Shown here in pieces: positions 47,300 through 59,241 of a stretch of 64,000 nt of DNA. Under the pieces are notes generated by a model. The model had not been told where the DNA came from. It searched no databases and saw only the letters and a program-made list of their open reading frames with translations. Numbering within the stretch: position 1 is the stretch's first letter; each line of letters opens with the position of its first letter. The DNA comes from Rhizophagus clarus (taxonomy: Eukaryota > Glomeromycota > Glomeromycetes > Glomerales > Glomeraceae). The stretch is from assembly GCA_015698045.1 (NCBI GenBank), contig BLAL01000252.1, forward strand, positions 248,001-312,000, read 5' to 3'. A program made the translations under genes and the position numbers.

Positions 47300-48785
47300 C
47301 TAAGACGATTTTCTACGGCGAACTAACTCTATTTTTTCTTTTTGAGGGCCGTTTCTTCCCGATTCAGTCGTTGCACCACATAAGTTAGAAGTACAGTGAT
47401 ATTTTACTATTGTTTTAAAAAAAAAAATAATTTTTTTTTTTTTTTTTTTTTTAAAAAAAATTTTTTTTTTTTTTTTTTTTTTTGAAAAAAAATTTTTTTT
47501 TTTTTTTATTTATTTTGGTTTCTTTTTTTTTTAACGGGATTTGCTAAGCCGATTTTTTTTTTTTTTTTTCTTATCTATTATAAATAATTTCTTTCAATTG
47601 CTCGGGAGTAACAAAGGAATTTCCGTATAATAAAACAGGATATACGGTATTACAATTCAAATAAATTTTTGGGCGAACGGAGAAACCTCAAAATTCTACC
47701 AAACATTAATCCGTTATTTAATAACGTCAAAAAAATAAAAGTCATCACCAGATAAAAAACAATGAGAGTATCATTACACATCATATACATACTTTTCCAT
47801 AATTATATAATATAAACGATATTCAATGATTGACCACCCAACAATTTTTTTAATTTATAATTTTTTTACGCGGCGTTTTTTCTAAATATATTTTTTTTTT
47901 TTAAAAAAAAAAAAAAATTCCTTTATGAAACAAAAGAGGGGTATCCAACCGCAGAAAAAAGGTTAAACAAAACCCCTAAAGCAGGCGAAATATAACGCCA
48001 GACATTTTAGAGTCCAATAATTTCTTTAATTTAATAAAACGTTCTATTAGTTAAATGTGGGGGGGAAATTTTGTAAGAAAAAAATCTTGTAACCATTCTT
48101 GTTAAAAATAAACAGTTATTTTTTTTCCTAAAATATTTTACGATTATTAAACCTTTTTTTTTTTTTTTTTTTTTTTTCTTCGGTTAATAATTAAATTGTT
48201 TGGAGAAAGTTCTTTATTTGTACAAGAGTAAACAAGAGGACGCCGATTTGTTATTGCTTATGAAATTTTAATATTGAAAAAAAAAAAAAATTTTTTTTGT
48301 TCAACATTAACATTTGAAATGCAACAAAGAGGTAAAAGCAGGGAAGTTACACTACCTAAAAACATAAGAATACGCACCTTCCAAATTGAGTAAATGATCA
48401 ACGGTGAGTGACAGGAGAAAATAAAGTTGAAGATAGGTTTGCGCCTTTTTTCCTACTATTCTTTTCCAACTTCCTTATTAGATTTGTTTGAACACAAAGA
48501 AAAATTCTAAAAAAAAATCACGTTGGGGTAAAAAAAAAATTTTGTAAGGTTTATTCTATTTTTCTATATATTCCGTATAACTGAATATGGAAATATTAAA
48601 AAATAATAGTTTGAGGCCGGTGCGTCTTTACACATTGATACATAATATAATAAATATAGAATAGTTTTTATTATAATTTGACGTGATTTTCATTCAAAAA
48701 AAAAAAAAATAAAATAAAAAAAATAAAATATGGCATCAAAATTAATTTATATACGTATATGTTATGTATTTCAAAATTACAAAAA

Positions 48786-48821
<36 letters not shown>

Positions 48822-49301
48822 CAATGAACGTAATGAAATGTGACACTAAGAAAATTGCGGATTTTCTTAAAATTTACTATACGATAATTTTTAATTTTAA
48901 TGAAAAACCTGTTTAAAATGTTTGGTGTTACTTAATAAATAAACACTTAATTTCCCCAAATTCGGTTAGTTCAATAACGAATATCACCCAATTTTTTTTT
49001 TGTCCGTGTAATTTGAAAAGAATGCACAATGAAATGAATATAGCCACGGACGGAAAATACCTGTTCTCAAAAATTTGGTATCAGGAAAAAAACAGGTGGT
49101 TTAAAATAATAATAATAACAACAATAACAATAATAATAATTAATTAAATGGTAAAATGTAATCGTCACATGTCACCACCATGTGGTTGATTCGTGGTTAA
49201 CGTGATACCTCTCGTTGATGTCTTTTGCTAAACCAAATAAAGGTCAAAAGGCTGGGCTTTTCCTTCGTTTCTATTTCACGTGCGGATTAAATTGTATGTA
49301 T

Positions 49302-49332
<31 letters not shown>

Positions 49333-49521
49333 TTATTTTTATTATTATATTATTATTATTATTTTTTTTTTTTTTTTTTTTTCTTTCTTTTCTATCAATT
49401 TAATTAATAAATAATAATAATAATCGTTATCTATATGCACTCTGACGTACCATAACTTAATAAATATTATGCAATAAAATCTTATCAAAGTGTTACAAAT
49501 TGATTGTATGACCATGCAGAA

Positions 49522-49532
49522 AGATAAGATAA
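49522..49532 (+). promoter_or_regulatory. Tandem GATA site AGATAAGATAA
   Basis: An exact repeat of the 11-mer at 47289, 4.0 kb upstream of the GATA gene start, within a 500-bp cluster that also has single sites (CTTATC at 49481, AGATAA near 49732 and 49983). Confidence 0.4.
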
Positions 49533-49857
49533 GAAATGAATATTCAATAATGAATGAGAGATTTGTTTGTTTTTTTTTTTCTCTAATGAATTCTCTTTTA
49601 AAATGAATATGGTAAAAATTTGTTATCTTTCTCGCGTTTTGTTTCGGACTTGTTTAGTGCTTAGAAAATCATTAACAATTATGAATAAATCATGAATTTA
49701 ATCATTGATAACAAAAAGAACCAACAGACGCAAGATAAAGCGCCAAATAAAAAAAATTACAAAATAAATATTCATTCGTAATCAATATAACAACATGTTT
49801 TATATGCTATGCTGTTTATCAAAACAAACCGTCAAATATATCATATCAGATCAATCG

Positions 49858-49868
49858 TTATCTTATCT
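49858..49868 (-). promoter_or_regulatory. Tandem GATA site, minus strand (TTATCTTATCT)
   Basis: The reverse complement of the 11-mer at 47289 and 49522, 4.3 kb upstream of the GATA gene start and 0.7 kb from the end of the E2 gene. Confidence 0.4.
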
Positions 49869-50581
49869 CTCGGAGTAAATGTTTCCTATTATGGTTATTA
49901 ATCGCTTATATAAATTAATTTAATTAATTTAATTACCAAAGTTATTTGTCGTATTAAAAGCAAAGAATGCCGTCAATGCAAACAGATAACGATGTTTACA
50001 TGTGTTTATTGGTCTTTACTAAGCGATCATTTACATTAACCGGCGTATGTTTAAAAACAATAACCCCAAGAAATTTCAATTTAAGCACGCAAATGCAATA
50101 AGCCCACGGCATTTAGCGAAATTTAATTTTTATTTATTATTGTTTTTTTTTTTTTTAAAAAAAAAAAAAAGAAAAGGTTAGTCATATTATCTAACGAAAG
50201 AACAAATAATATTTAAAATATTATGCGCATGCTAAGACCATTCCTTTAATTAAAATTAAAATTAAATTTACACGTTGGGTTTTGCATTATCAAAATTAAA
50301 TGCATATATTACAATGAAAAGTTTTTTTTATCCTTTGATCTACTTGAAATGAGTTTTTTACGCAATTTTCCTGTCACACAAATCACATATGATTTTTCGA
50401 AAAAAAGAATTTTATTATAGGTAACAAATTTGAAAAAAAAGAAAAAAAAAAAAAAAAAAATCTACACTGGTTCACAAATCTTTGATGATATAAAACAATT
50501 TTCATAATTTTTCACCTTTTTTTTTTTTTCATTTTATAATAAATAGTAAATTATATAAAATACATCTAAAAATAAAACAAT

Positions 50582-51632
50582 TCATGAAAATTTTCTTGCC
50601 AATAAAGCGATTACAATTGATACCAATATAACAATCCCAGCATCAATAAAGTAAATGGATATTGGTGATGATGTAGTTGGATTTTGTTGTTGATTATGAT
50701 GTTGATATTGATGTTGATGATGATAATGTTGTTGATGATGATTATGATGATGATGATGATGTTGTTGTTGATTTTGTTGTTGTTGTTGTTGTTGCTGTTC
50801 GTCAGATGATGTGATAATATCAGAATTTATTATTTCTGATGAATTAACACTTTTACTTGAATTTGCAAGGATTGATTTCTTTTGTTGCTCTTCATAAACG
50901 AAAGAAAATTGAGGCATATCGGAATCATTTTTAACTACATTATTGTTATTATTATTATTATCATCATCATCTGGTAAAGTCTCAATATTGGTCAACTCAC
51001 ACGTAAGACACTTCCAATTTCTGGATTTTTGAGCTAAAATTTTTCTCTCAGATTCAGTATAATCAATTCCACCTATCGCTCCATTAGCTTTTGTTGTCAT
51101 AAATCCGAGCAATCCTAAAAGGACGGTACGAATTCCCCATGCTGGTAACCAATATTCTGGATGATATCCAGTAATACTCAAACAGATTTTCTTATTAAGT
51201 TCAAATCGTCCATTTGGTGTCATAAGCATAAGATTTGGTGGTTTAAATGGATATTCTGATGGTAAAAGAATACGTCCATGATATCTTCCACCTTCAAATT
51301 CGGTACCATCGGGTCCACGAATAACAAAATGCCACTCAAAAAGATTATCCTAAAATTAATATTTTTATATAATTTAATATATAACAAAATAAATAATTAA
51401 ATATTTATGAATGTATTTACTTACCTCAAGAGGTTGAGCAGTATAATCGTTACATTTATCTTGCTGTAATTCACGAGCTTCTTGTAAAAGTCGTTTAACA
51501 GCTACAATATTATCAAAGTTTTTATACAAAAAGTTTTTATTTTTTTTAAAAAAAAAAAGATTTTAAAATCTATTTGAATAAATATAAAATTTTACCTGGA
51601 CTTCTCATGTTATAAGAGATTGTATTGGCCAT
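50582..51632 (-). CDS. UBC6: UBE2J/Ubc6-type ubiquitin-conjugating enzyme, tail-anchored
   Basis: Exons 51632-51596, 51501-51425 and 51349-50582 join in frame to 293 residues. The UBC fold runs from about residue 10 to 160: RLLQEARELQQD helix, FEWHFVIRGPDGTEFEGGRY, SEYPFKPPNLMLMTPNGRFE, then Cys94 in NKKICLSITGYHPEYW. TPN in place of the usual HPN, and the GYHPEYWLPAWGIRT stretch after the Cys, are hallmarks of the Ubc6/UBE2J class. These enzymes work in ER-associated degradation. The C-terminal 20-odd residues (FIDAGIVILVSIVIALLARK) are a single membrane anchor. Between them is a low-complexity Asn/Gln/His linker (CAA/CAT repeats at 50680-50800). The first two exons are too short for ORF finding; splice sites are GTAAAA..GTAG and GTAAGT..TTTAG. 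Confidence 0.93.
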
Positions 51633-51876
51633 TTTGTTCAATTGTTAAGATTAAATTTACTTTTAGTTTTTGAAAGAGGCTTAGAAAGTTTCAAACAAAT
51701 AACAAAAGGCATGACCGAATAGGAGAAAACCGAATACCTGTCACATGATGATTGGTGAAATTTTTAACAATTACCGATTTCTCTGATAAGTAAAAACAAA
51801 AGATGGAGATCAGCCGCGATAAATAAATAAAATGAACAAGAATGTACTTTTTTAACATATTCTCTCATAATAAAAT
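51633..51876. promoter_or_regulatory. Divergent promoter of the E2 and thiamine pyrophosphokinase genes
   Basis: Only 244 bp separate the two start codons. A CCAAT box in the orientation of the E2 gene (ATTGG at 51751-51755) sits near the centre, next to CACATG, and GATAAGTAAA-type A+T-rich DNA lies on the other side. Shared control of the two genes is plausible but inferred. Confidence 0.5.
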
Positions 51877-53118
51877 ATGGAACTAGTAACTTTTAATTGG
51901 AATTTTACAGAATTTTTAAGTAAAAAAGATCATTTTAAAGGTTCACCATATATTCTTATCATATTAAATCAACCAATTCAATATCCCAATAATATATTTC
52001 ATACATTATGGGAAAATGGTAAGTTTTAATTTAATTAATTAATTAATTTAATTATTATATATTTCTTAACAATTAATGAATAATAAGTTACATTATTTAT
52101 TTTTAAGCATATTTAAGAATTTGTGCAGATGGTGGTGCAAATCAATTGTATGATAAATTTGAAGGAAAGTCAGTAAAAAAAAGATATTGTTTATAAGATT
52201 AAATTATTAACTGATTATAAATTATTTGTTCTCTTTTATTTTCCCATTCTACTTTAGATATATTCCTAATTATATTAGAGGGGATTTAGATTCATTGAGA
52301 GATGATGTTCACCAATTTTTTTTTTTGAAAGGAACAGAAGTTCAACATGTATCCGAACAAGATTCTACAGATTTCATGAAATGTATTGATCTTATTAGTA
52401 TCAAAGAAGAAAAAGAAGAAGTAGAAAATTCTTCAAAATATAATGTGTTAGCAATAGGAGCATTTGGAGGTAGATTTGATCAGACAATGTCAAATATCCA
52501 TTATCTGTATAAACTTAAAGATGAAAGGAAAATTTATCTCTTATCTGATAAGAATATGACTTTTTTACTCGATAAAGTAAGAAAAATACAATCTAACCTC
52601 GATATACTGATATACCGATATCTTACCATTATGATAAGAGAACTTATAAATTATCGGTAAAAAATATATATATATATATAAAAGACATCTAAGGTTTTTC
52701 AGTATGGATTCCTGACATATCGCTATATCGGAGTTTGAAAAAAATTGGATAAAAATAAAATTAACTAATTCAATTCATCTTAATTAATAGGGAAAGCATA
52801 ATATATTTTGTGATAGAGAAATAGAAGGTCCAGCATGTGGAATTTTACCAATCGGTGTTCAAAGAGCCATTTTAACAACGACTGGTTTAAAATGGAATAT
52901 GAGTACGTGTATCACTTATAATTTGTGTAATTAATAAATAAAAAATAAATTAATGAAATCAAATATCCTTTCTTTTTTTCTTTCTTTTTATTTTAATAGC
53001 AAATGTTACAACATCGTTTGGAGTTATGATTAGTACTTCAAATATTTTGATCAATGATGTTATAACAATTGAAACTGATGTTCCAGTCATTTGGACTGTT
53101 GAATTACAATTTAAATAA
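51877..53118 (+). CDS. THI80: Thiamine pyrophosphokinase (5 exons)
   Basis: Exons 51877-52018, 52108-52168, 52258-52576, 52791-52902 and 53000-53118 give 250 residues in frame. The protein transfers pyrophosphate from ATP to thiamine, making the cofactor thiamine diphosphate in the cytosol. Recognisable family blocks in order: ICADGGANQLYD, IPNYIRGDLDSLRDDV (Asp-rich, metal and ATP site), EQDSTDFMKCIDLI, LAIGAFGGRFDQTMSNIHYL, CGILPIGVQR, TTTGLKWNM and SFGVMISTSN, ending in VPVIWTVELQF, as in human TPK1 and yeast Thi80. Exon 2 ends at GTCAGT (not the downstream GTAAAA), which is needed to keep the frame into exon 3. Intron 3 is unusually long (214 nt) and holds a small inverted-repeat element. 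Confidence 0.93.
52595..52736. mobile_element. Possible 142-bp MITE inside intron 3 of the pyrophosphokinase gene
   Basis: The left end AACCTCGATATACTGATAT and the right end, minus strand AACTCCGATATAGCGATAT, agree at 15 of 19 positions, and ACCGATATCTTACC / TTATCGGTA words lie inside. The element accounts for most of the extra length of this intron. No target duplication was identified. Confidence 0.4.
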
Positions 53119-53124
53119 TTTAAC

Positions 53125-53469
53125 TCAATTAGATTGTTGTTGAGGTACAATTGGTTTCTAATACAAAAAGGAAATTTTATTAATTATTTTAATAAAAGTA
53201 ATTGAAATATTTCAAAATTTATAAAATTTATCACTAACCAATTCCCCTTGTTTACCATTTTCCCATTTTGCGAATTTGATTCCTTGTTCGTCTCGTCTTT
53301 GTGCAATCAAACGTTGTTCCTCTTTAAGAGCATTACGAACTGCACGAGCACAAATCTGAGTATACTTGAGGTAACTATAGCGAAGAAAAGGTTATTTTAA
53401 CTTTTTAATTTCATTTTATTCTAAACAAAAGACGTACGTAATGCCCGCTGCTTTCCAAGAAAAAGCCAT
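53125..53469 (-). CDS. ATP15: F1F0 ATP synthase epsilon subunit, mitochondrial (3 exons)
   Basis: Exons 53469-53438, 53374-53239 and 53157-53125 join to 66 residues, the usual size of this subunit. Family marks: MAFSWKAAGITYLKY at the start, the ALKEEQRLIAQRR helix and KFAKWENGKQGE near the end. The protein sits in the central stalk of the mitochondrial F1 sector, with gamma and delta, and has no cleaved presequence in fungi. All three exons are too small for ordinary ORF calling; introns (63 and 81 nt) start GTACGT and GTTAGT. The stop is 6 bp from the stop of the convergent thiamine pyrophosphokinase, so the 3' untranslated regions must overlap. Confidence 0.93.
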
Positions 53470-55275
53470 TTATTAAATATTTTAGAGCCTGTAAAATCTG
53501 TTTGTAAAGCGAAAAAAAAAAAAAAATTTTTTTTTTTTTCTTTTTTAAAAAAATCTACATCATCTAATAAATTTTACACATTTGTCACGTGAGAAAATGT
53601 GATCACATGATAATACGTTGCGTTGGCTATATTATCAGTTATATATAATGTTGAAATTGGAATTATTACATTTAAAATATGTAATAAAAATACGAAATGA
53701 ATAAAGGAATGATTATACATTTGTATATGATAATTAATTGGCGTTGAAATTTTTTCAATCTTTCATCTTTTAATCTTGCATGTTTTGCATGTTAAAAAGA
53801 AAAAAATTTTTTTTTTGTAAGATTGCGCCCAAAAATTAAACCACATGAATATCTATCTAAATAAACAATGGAAACTCAAAAAATACATTTCTAATTATGG
53901 AATATCGATAAATTACATATACGCCAGCTCATTGCGCTTAGTATACTTTTTTATGTATATATATTGAACGGAGAACAAAGAAATTTTGTACGAATAAAAA
54001 AATTTTCCAGTTTCAGATTTAAATATCAAAATGTTTCAGATGTAACAGGGATTTTATCATTATTAATAACACATTAAAAATTTATCTTACAGTAAACGCG
54101 AATTTTAAATTCACGTATAAAAGTTCACAAAAGTTCAAAATTTCAAAAATTATAATCAAATGTATTATTAATTTATGAACGATAACAGATATTATCATAA
54201 AAGAATTTTTTTGATTATCGCGTTCTGATAATTATTATAATACTAGTTGTACAAAAACGGTACAAAACTGCGGCGAACGTTTTACAATTTACGATGATAA
54301 ACAATAGTTTTAGTTTAGGTAAAATTTACACACATTCAATTTTGATTTTTTTAAACAAAATTCAGTTTATAATTTTAAACAGGTTCTTAAGCAAGAAAAA
54401 AAGTACCAACTGCAAAAATAATTATCCAAATTTGAATAATTTTTTTTTATTTTTTATTTATTTTCGCGTATTCGACTTTTTGTTCTAGATTCGCGTTTTA
54501 ATTAAGTTTTTATAATGAATAAAAAAATTGTGAGACAAATTAACGGATATTTTTTACGGAAATAAATAAATAAATATTTTAAGTTCTGTTATGTATATGT
54601 AGCCATTACATTATATATAAAACCTGTCAAAAATTTTTAAATTACACGCGTATCAACCTTAATATTGTAATGAAACACAAAGTTTCTGACCGTGAGAACG
54701 TCGCGTTTTATTAAAAAAAATTGTTATTAGGTATTGTTGAATCAACAATTAATACCCCTACAAAATTTCAAAAAAATAATTTTCTTTTTGATAGGTAAAA
54801 AAAACCAACGATATTTAATGAAATTAACTCGATAACCCAAATATTCCCTAAAAAAAAATAACTATTATAAAAAGGGCATTTTTTTTCTTTTAACATACAT
54901 TCATAAAATAATTGATATATAAGATATTGTATCTTTTTGTATGTGTCAAAAAAAACTAATACCACATAAAATAAACAGCTAATAAACCTAAAAGAAAAAA
55001 AAAATTCAAGTAATAAACGTCGACACTACACGAGAAACTGTACAATATAATTTTTTTTGTTTTTGTTTTGTCTTTTTTGTTTTTTTTTTTTTTTTTCGTT
55101 TTTTTTTTTTTGATGTTAAAAAAGATTTTTGACACGAAACGACGTAATATAGAAATAACTTTTTTTTTTTTTCGTGTGTGGCGACATTGTTCCTTATATA
55201 TAAATTCTTAATAAAATCTCCTCCTTTTTGTAATATTTTAATTTTTGGAGATTAGGTAACGAAAAGAAGATAAAA

Positions 55276-55306
<31 letters not shown>

Positions 55307-55676
55307 TAATAATAATAATAAAACGGGATTAAAGAAAAAGGAGAAAATTTTACAAAAAGTGAAAGGATGCTATACAAAAAATTACAAAAATATATAAAAT
55401 AAAGAAATGTTTTTAGTTTTTTAAAGAGGAATAACAAGAAACTATTATGATTCAATCTTTACAATAAAAAAAATTATTTTGACAATATAAGCGGAAAGGA
55501 AAGGGAAAAAAAAATGACTATATTACACGAAAATACTCACTACCACTTATATTAAAGTCTCTTATTATTATTATTATTATTATATATATATTTTTTTTTC
55601 TTTTTCTTTCTATAAAAAAAAAAAAAATAAAAATGTTATTCCCTTTTTTATATATTTATATTATTATTCCGTATTT

Positions 55677-55717
<41 letters not shown>

Positions 55718-55791
55718 TACCTAAACCCACCCAAAGTTTATTTTGTTAAAAATTTTTGTTTTTTTTTTTTCTTCAAGCAATTTAATTATAG
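53470..55791. other. Intergenic DNA: ATP15 promoter and 3' flank of the WOPR gene
   Basis: No gene is seen. Directly upstream of ATP15 is a paired run of 15 A and 13 T (about 53512-53540) and then TCACGTGAGAAAATGTGATCACATGA, which contains a CACGTG E-box at 53586-53591. From about 55020 to 55790 long T and A runs and (TTA)n words continue to the stop codon of the WOPR gene, and this is probably its 3' untranslated region. Confidence 0.45.
53586..53591. promoter_or_regulatory. CACGTG E-box upstream of ATP15
   Basis: The palindrome CACGTG lies 117 bp upstream of the ATP15 start. In fungi it is bound by bHLH factors of the Cbf1 or Ino2/4 type. CACGTG also occurs in the TIRs of family A, so the motif alone is weak evidence. 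Confidence 0.3.
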
Positions 55792-57648
55792 TTAATTCCA
55801 TGATTCCCTTACTAAATAGGGATCGTACACAAATGTATTAGGGGGTACTGAAACTGTTGGGTACCCTTCATTTTTTATCCATGATGAATAATACGGGGGA
55901 TAACTTGGATTGAAAAGGTTTGCGCCTCCATTGCTTGAATTAACGATTGTAGCGTTGTTACTAGTATTAGGAGAACTAAGAGGAGGCGTCACAGGTGCAT
56001 TACTTGAACTGTTATTATTACTTGCAGTACTGGAAGGAGACGAAATAGCGGGAAGTGTGGGAGATGGAGTAGAAGCTAGGTGTTCACTATGATTTGATTG
56101 AGAGGCTGATGTAGAATTTGCTGTAGTAGGTGAGTGAGCAGAATTATATAACTCGGGAAGGGAAGGTGATAAATCATGATATCCAGTTGCATATAAAGGA
56201 ACTTGACTAAGTGTATTGATGGGATGAGTGGCGGATTCATTCCCAGTAGTAGTAGTAGCATAAAACACATCATTATCTGTTCCTACTTGAGGATTATTGC
56301 TAGATTGTGCTTGAGAAGTAATTGAAGCCAAATTTCCTGTAGTAGCTTGACTTCCATTTCCATGTGAATGATTTGAATTTGACGATGAATACGAAGAAAA
56401 TTGATAATCGGACCAACTACCGTTAGTTTGAGAATTCCCGCTATGTGGAGGCGTATGATAATAATTATTATAGTCGTTTTGATTAGAACCTATACTTGGT
56501 ATTAAAGGCGGTTGTGAGGACGTTAACAATCTTGGTGGAACCGAAGTATTAACATGAGATGTAATTGGAGGAAATTCATAAGAAGGCTGACGATTCATAA
56601 AAGGTCTCATAGGTGGCATTGGTAATGTATGAGATCCATCAGGGCCATTTGTGACAGGATGGCCATGTGTAGCATAAGATGTATAATGAGAAGAAGGATG
56701 CATAGCTGAAGAGTAACCGGATGGGTTTGAACCGGTTGAATATGTTGAACGATATAAATCTTGGTTCGAAGATTCCATTTCAACTTTTATACGAGAAGTA
56801 GGTGAAAATTCCATATTTGTTAATCGTGTTGGGCTTACTGTGCCTCCAGCACCAGGCTTAGGAAGAATTGTATGTGGAGAAGTAGATGATACCGAAGGTT
56901 GTTTCCCTCCATAAGTCATTCCTTCTAATTCTGCAATGAAGATGGAATGATCAGTGGATTGAAAGTTCATCGTCAGTGATGAACCTACGTGCATATTTAC
57001 GGGAGTTGTCACAGTTGAAACAACCGTACTTGGTGAGCTTTGTTCACCTTGTTCATAAGTCGACTCTATCACTGGCGGTATCCTAAAATTTTGTTTTAAC
57101 AAAAATTCAGGAGCAATTTCAAGAATGGCCAAACTTGGTATAGAGGAAGGAGTCTTGAGTTTACAGGCTAAGACATCTTCTTTTGTATAATAGCTGATCA
57201 TATGTTGACTAACACCATTAACCATAATTGACATTGTTTTTTTGATCAAACCACCTTTTTTAAATCTATAAGAGTTTGTCAAACTTCCAACTAAAGCGCG
57301 CTCTTTATTCTTTTCAGCCTGAGATTCCATATCTGCACTATTGCTTCGTTGACGTTCTACTGGAGTCGAATCTTTCTTACCTGCCGGAGCTCTCTTATCA
57401 AGCTCACGATAGATAAGAAAATTTCCAAGGATTCGTGAAGGACTCCATACTAAACCATCAGTCCAACGTTTTATTCCGGATTCGCGTTCATCAAAAACAA
57501 ATACGCTTCCTGACGTTACGATTTTGCGTTCTTTTTCTTGGAGACGTCGACATATCCTCGGAAGTATACCCCGTCTACAAGCTTCGAATATGAGTAAAGT
57601 ATCTTGTGTCGTTTCAATATAACCTCGAAAAGTTGCTTCGATGCTCAT
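55792..57648 (-). CDS. WOPR (Gti1/Pac2) family transcriptional regulator
   Basis: A single exon of 618 residues. The bipartite WOPR DNA-binding domain is at the N-terminus. Part a (about residues 5-85) has TFRGYIETTQDTLLIFEACR and the hallmark GIKRWTDGLVWSPSRILGNF. After a basic linker, part b (about 118-185) has GSLTNSYRFKKGGLIKKTMS, QHMISYYTKEDVLACKL and LAILEIAPEF. This is the fold of Wor1, Ryp1, Sge1, Gti1 and Pac2, which control morphological switching, sporulation or host-related programmes in other fungi. The remaining 430 residues are Ser/Thr/Asn/Pro-rich and disordered. The start is the first ATG in the frame and sits right before the domain, as in the family. Role in this organism unknown. 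Confidence 0.94.
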   Translation of the reverse strand: MSIEATFRGYIETTQDTLLIFEACRRGILPRICRRLQEKERKIVTSGSVFVFDERESGIKRWTDGLVWSPSRILGNFLIYRELDKRAPAGKKDSTPVERQRSNSADMESQAEKNKERALVGSLTNSYRFKKGGLIKKTMSIMVNGVSQHMISYYTKEDVLACKLKTPSSIPSLAILEIAPEFLLKQNFRIPPVIESTYEQGEQSSPSTVVSTVTTPVNMHVGSSLTMNFQSTDHSIFIAELEGMTYGGKQPSVSSTSPHTILPKPGAGGTVSPTRLTNMEFSPTSRIKVEMESSNQDLYRSTYSTGSNPSGYSSAMHPSSHYTSYATHGHPVTNGPDGSHTLPMPPMRPFMNRQPSYEFPPITSHVNTSVPPRLLTSSQPPLIPSIGSNQNDYNNYYHTPPHSGNSQTNGSWSDYQFSSYSSSNSNHSHGNGSQATTGNLASITSQAQSSNNPQVGTDNDVFYATTTTGNESATHPINTLSQVPLYATGYHDLSPSLPELYNSAHSPTTANSTSASQSNHSEHLASTPSPTLPAISSPSSTASNNNSSSNAPVTPPLSSPNTSNNATIVNSSNGGANLFNPSYPPYYSSWIKNEGYPTVSVPPNTFVYDPYLVRESWN

Positions 57649-59205
57649 GTTTTAATGCTTAAATTATTTAATAAAGAATATCAAATTATTTTAGTTAAAA
57701 CAACAATGGAAAATGGTTATCAACAATTCTTTTTTCTTTTCAACTAACTAAAAAATGCAACTTACATCAAGAACGGGAGAAAAAAAAAACTTTTTTTTTC
57801 TGACGCGACTTGAAGATAAGTATAACTTATACGAACGAAACGTTTTAAATTCCTTATATTTTTATATATTTTTTTTATATATATTTATATAATTTTTTTT
57901 TTTTTTTAGATTTTTTTATCAAGAAAGAAAGTATCAATTTTTGAGGTTGGGTTGTTCCGACCGTCCAACGGGGGGATGTTTGTTTTATATGCGTACAGAA
58001 CAGGCTCTGTGCGACGACTTTTTTTAGATATTTTAATTATATTTACAGTACCTGGTATTTATCAGTAATATATATAATTATATACATACATATATATATA
58101 TACATACATATATATATATATAATTTATGTGTTGATTATGATATATTGATAATATGAACCAGTTTTTTTTTTTTTTTTTTAAAGTATATTTGTCAACTAT
58201 GACAAATAGCAGATTGTGTACACTTGGGTTTAAGAAAAGTGGGGGTGAAGTTGGTTTAGTTGCAGGAGCGAAAAGGGGGGGGATGAAGAAAGGAGAATAT
58301 GCCAACGAAAAAAAAAAAAAAAAAAAAATAGTTGATTTTTGAATTGAATAAATAATTATAAATATTAAAATCGTGATTTATTTTTGGAAGCAAGGATTTC
58401 TGATAAACACAGCAAATGAAATATAATCAATAATAGAAAGAATATTATCGTCGCAGAGACCAGGAAATAAAATCAAAGATAATATTTTTTTTTTTTACAA
58501 GTGACTCATGCGCAATATGAAAAGGAATAAATAAAATAATCTATAATATTGCAAAGACCATTAAACATACGGATTATTGCGATACCCAGAATAAGAAATA
58601 TGGAGCTTTATCCGTAAGGGTCCGAGAAAATGATGTTTTGTTCTAGAAATAATTATTAAATTTCTTTTTCTTTTTTTTTTTTTAGGAAAAAAAAAAGATT
58701 TTTTTTTTTTTTTTTGCGATAAATAGGAGAGAGCGTGACAAAGAAGAAATGTGAGATCCTTTTATATATACGTTATTCGTAAATTTGAAATTGTGTCTTT
58801 AACAGTTAATAGAAGGGGATTAAAGGACACCCTAACGTCTCAACAAAGCGACAACAGTTGAAACATTGATCGTTTTGTGTGAGATGATAGTTGGAGAATT
58901 TTCACGGTAATTTATTCTGTTTATTCGTCAAGCATTTTTCGGGCCCTTTTTGATCCACTGTTGTGCTACGCGCATATTAAAAAATGCGTGTTTGTAACTT
59001 TTTTTTTTTTTTTAATCTTTAGTATCGAGAGAAAAAACTAACAGTGCAGTTCCTGTTTGTATCCATGTAATACAAGTGTCAAATATACCAAATTGAGTTG
59101 GGATAAACTTTCTACACTGCAAGAATTTAAACAAACTTCTACAAGAGAGGATAAATCAAATGTTATTTATATAATTTGAATAAATAAAATAAATAAAATA
59201 AATAA

Positions 59206-59241
<36 letters not shown>

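Larger units (their letters stand above)
45513..50581 (-). promoter_or_regulatory. 5-kb gene-free upstream region of the GATA factor
   Basis: No gene is recognised between the GATA start codon and the end of the next gene. It holds very long T and A runs (for example around 46107-46140, 47418-47510, 48155-48178, 48780-48821, 49306-49382, 50146-50172). It also has a cluster of GATA motifs at 49480-50000 and three tandem AGATAAGATAA sites listed separately. Both this gene and the WOPR gene have about 5 kb upstream, unlike the compact genes between them, which would suit complex regulation. Confidence 0.4.

Noticed and set aside
55910..56092. Plus-strand frame opposite the WOPR gene
   Set aside because: It is a shadow of the low-complexity C-terminal part of the minus-strand protein.
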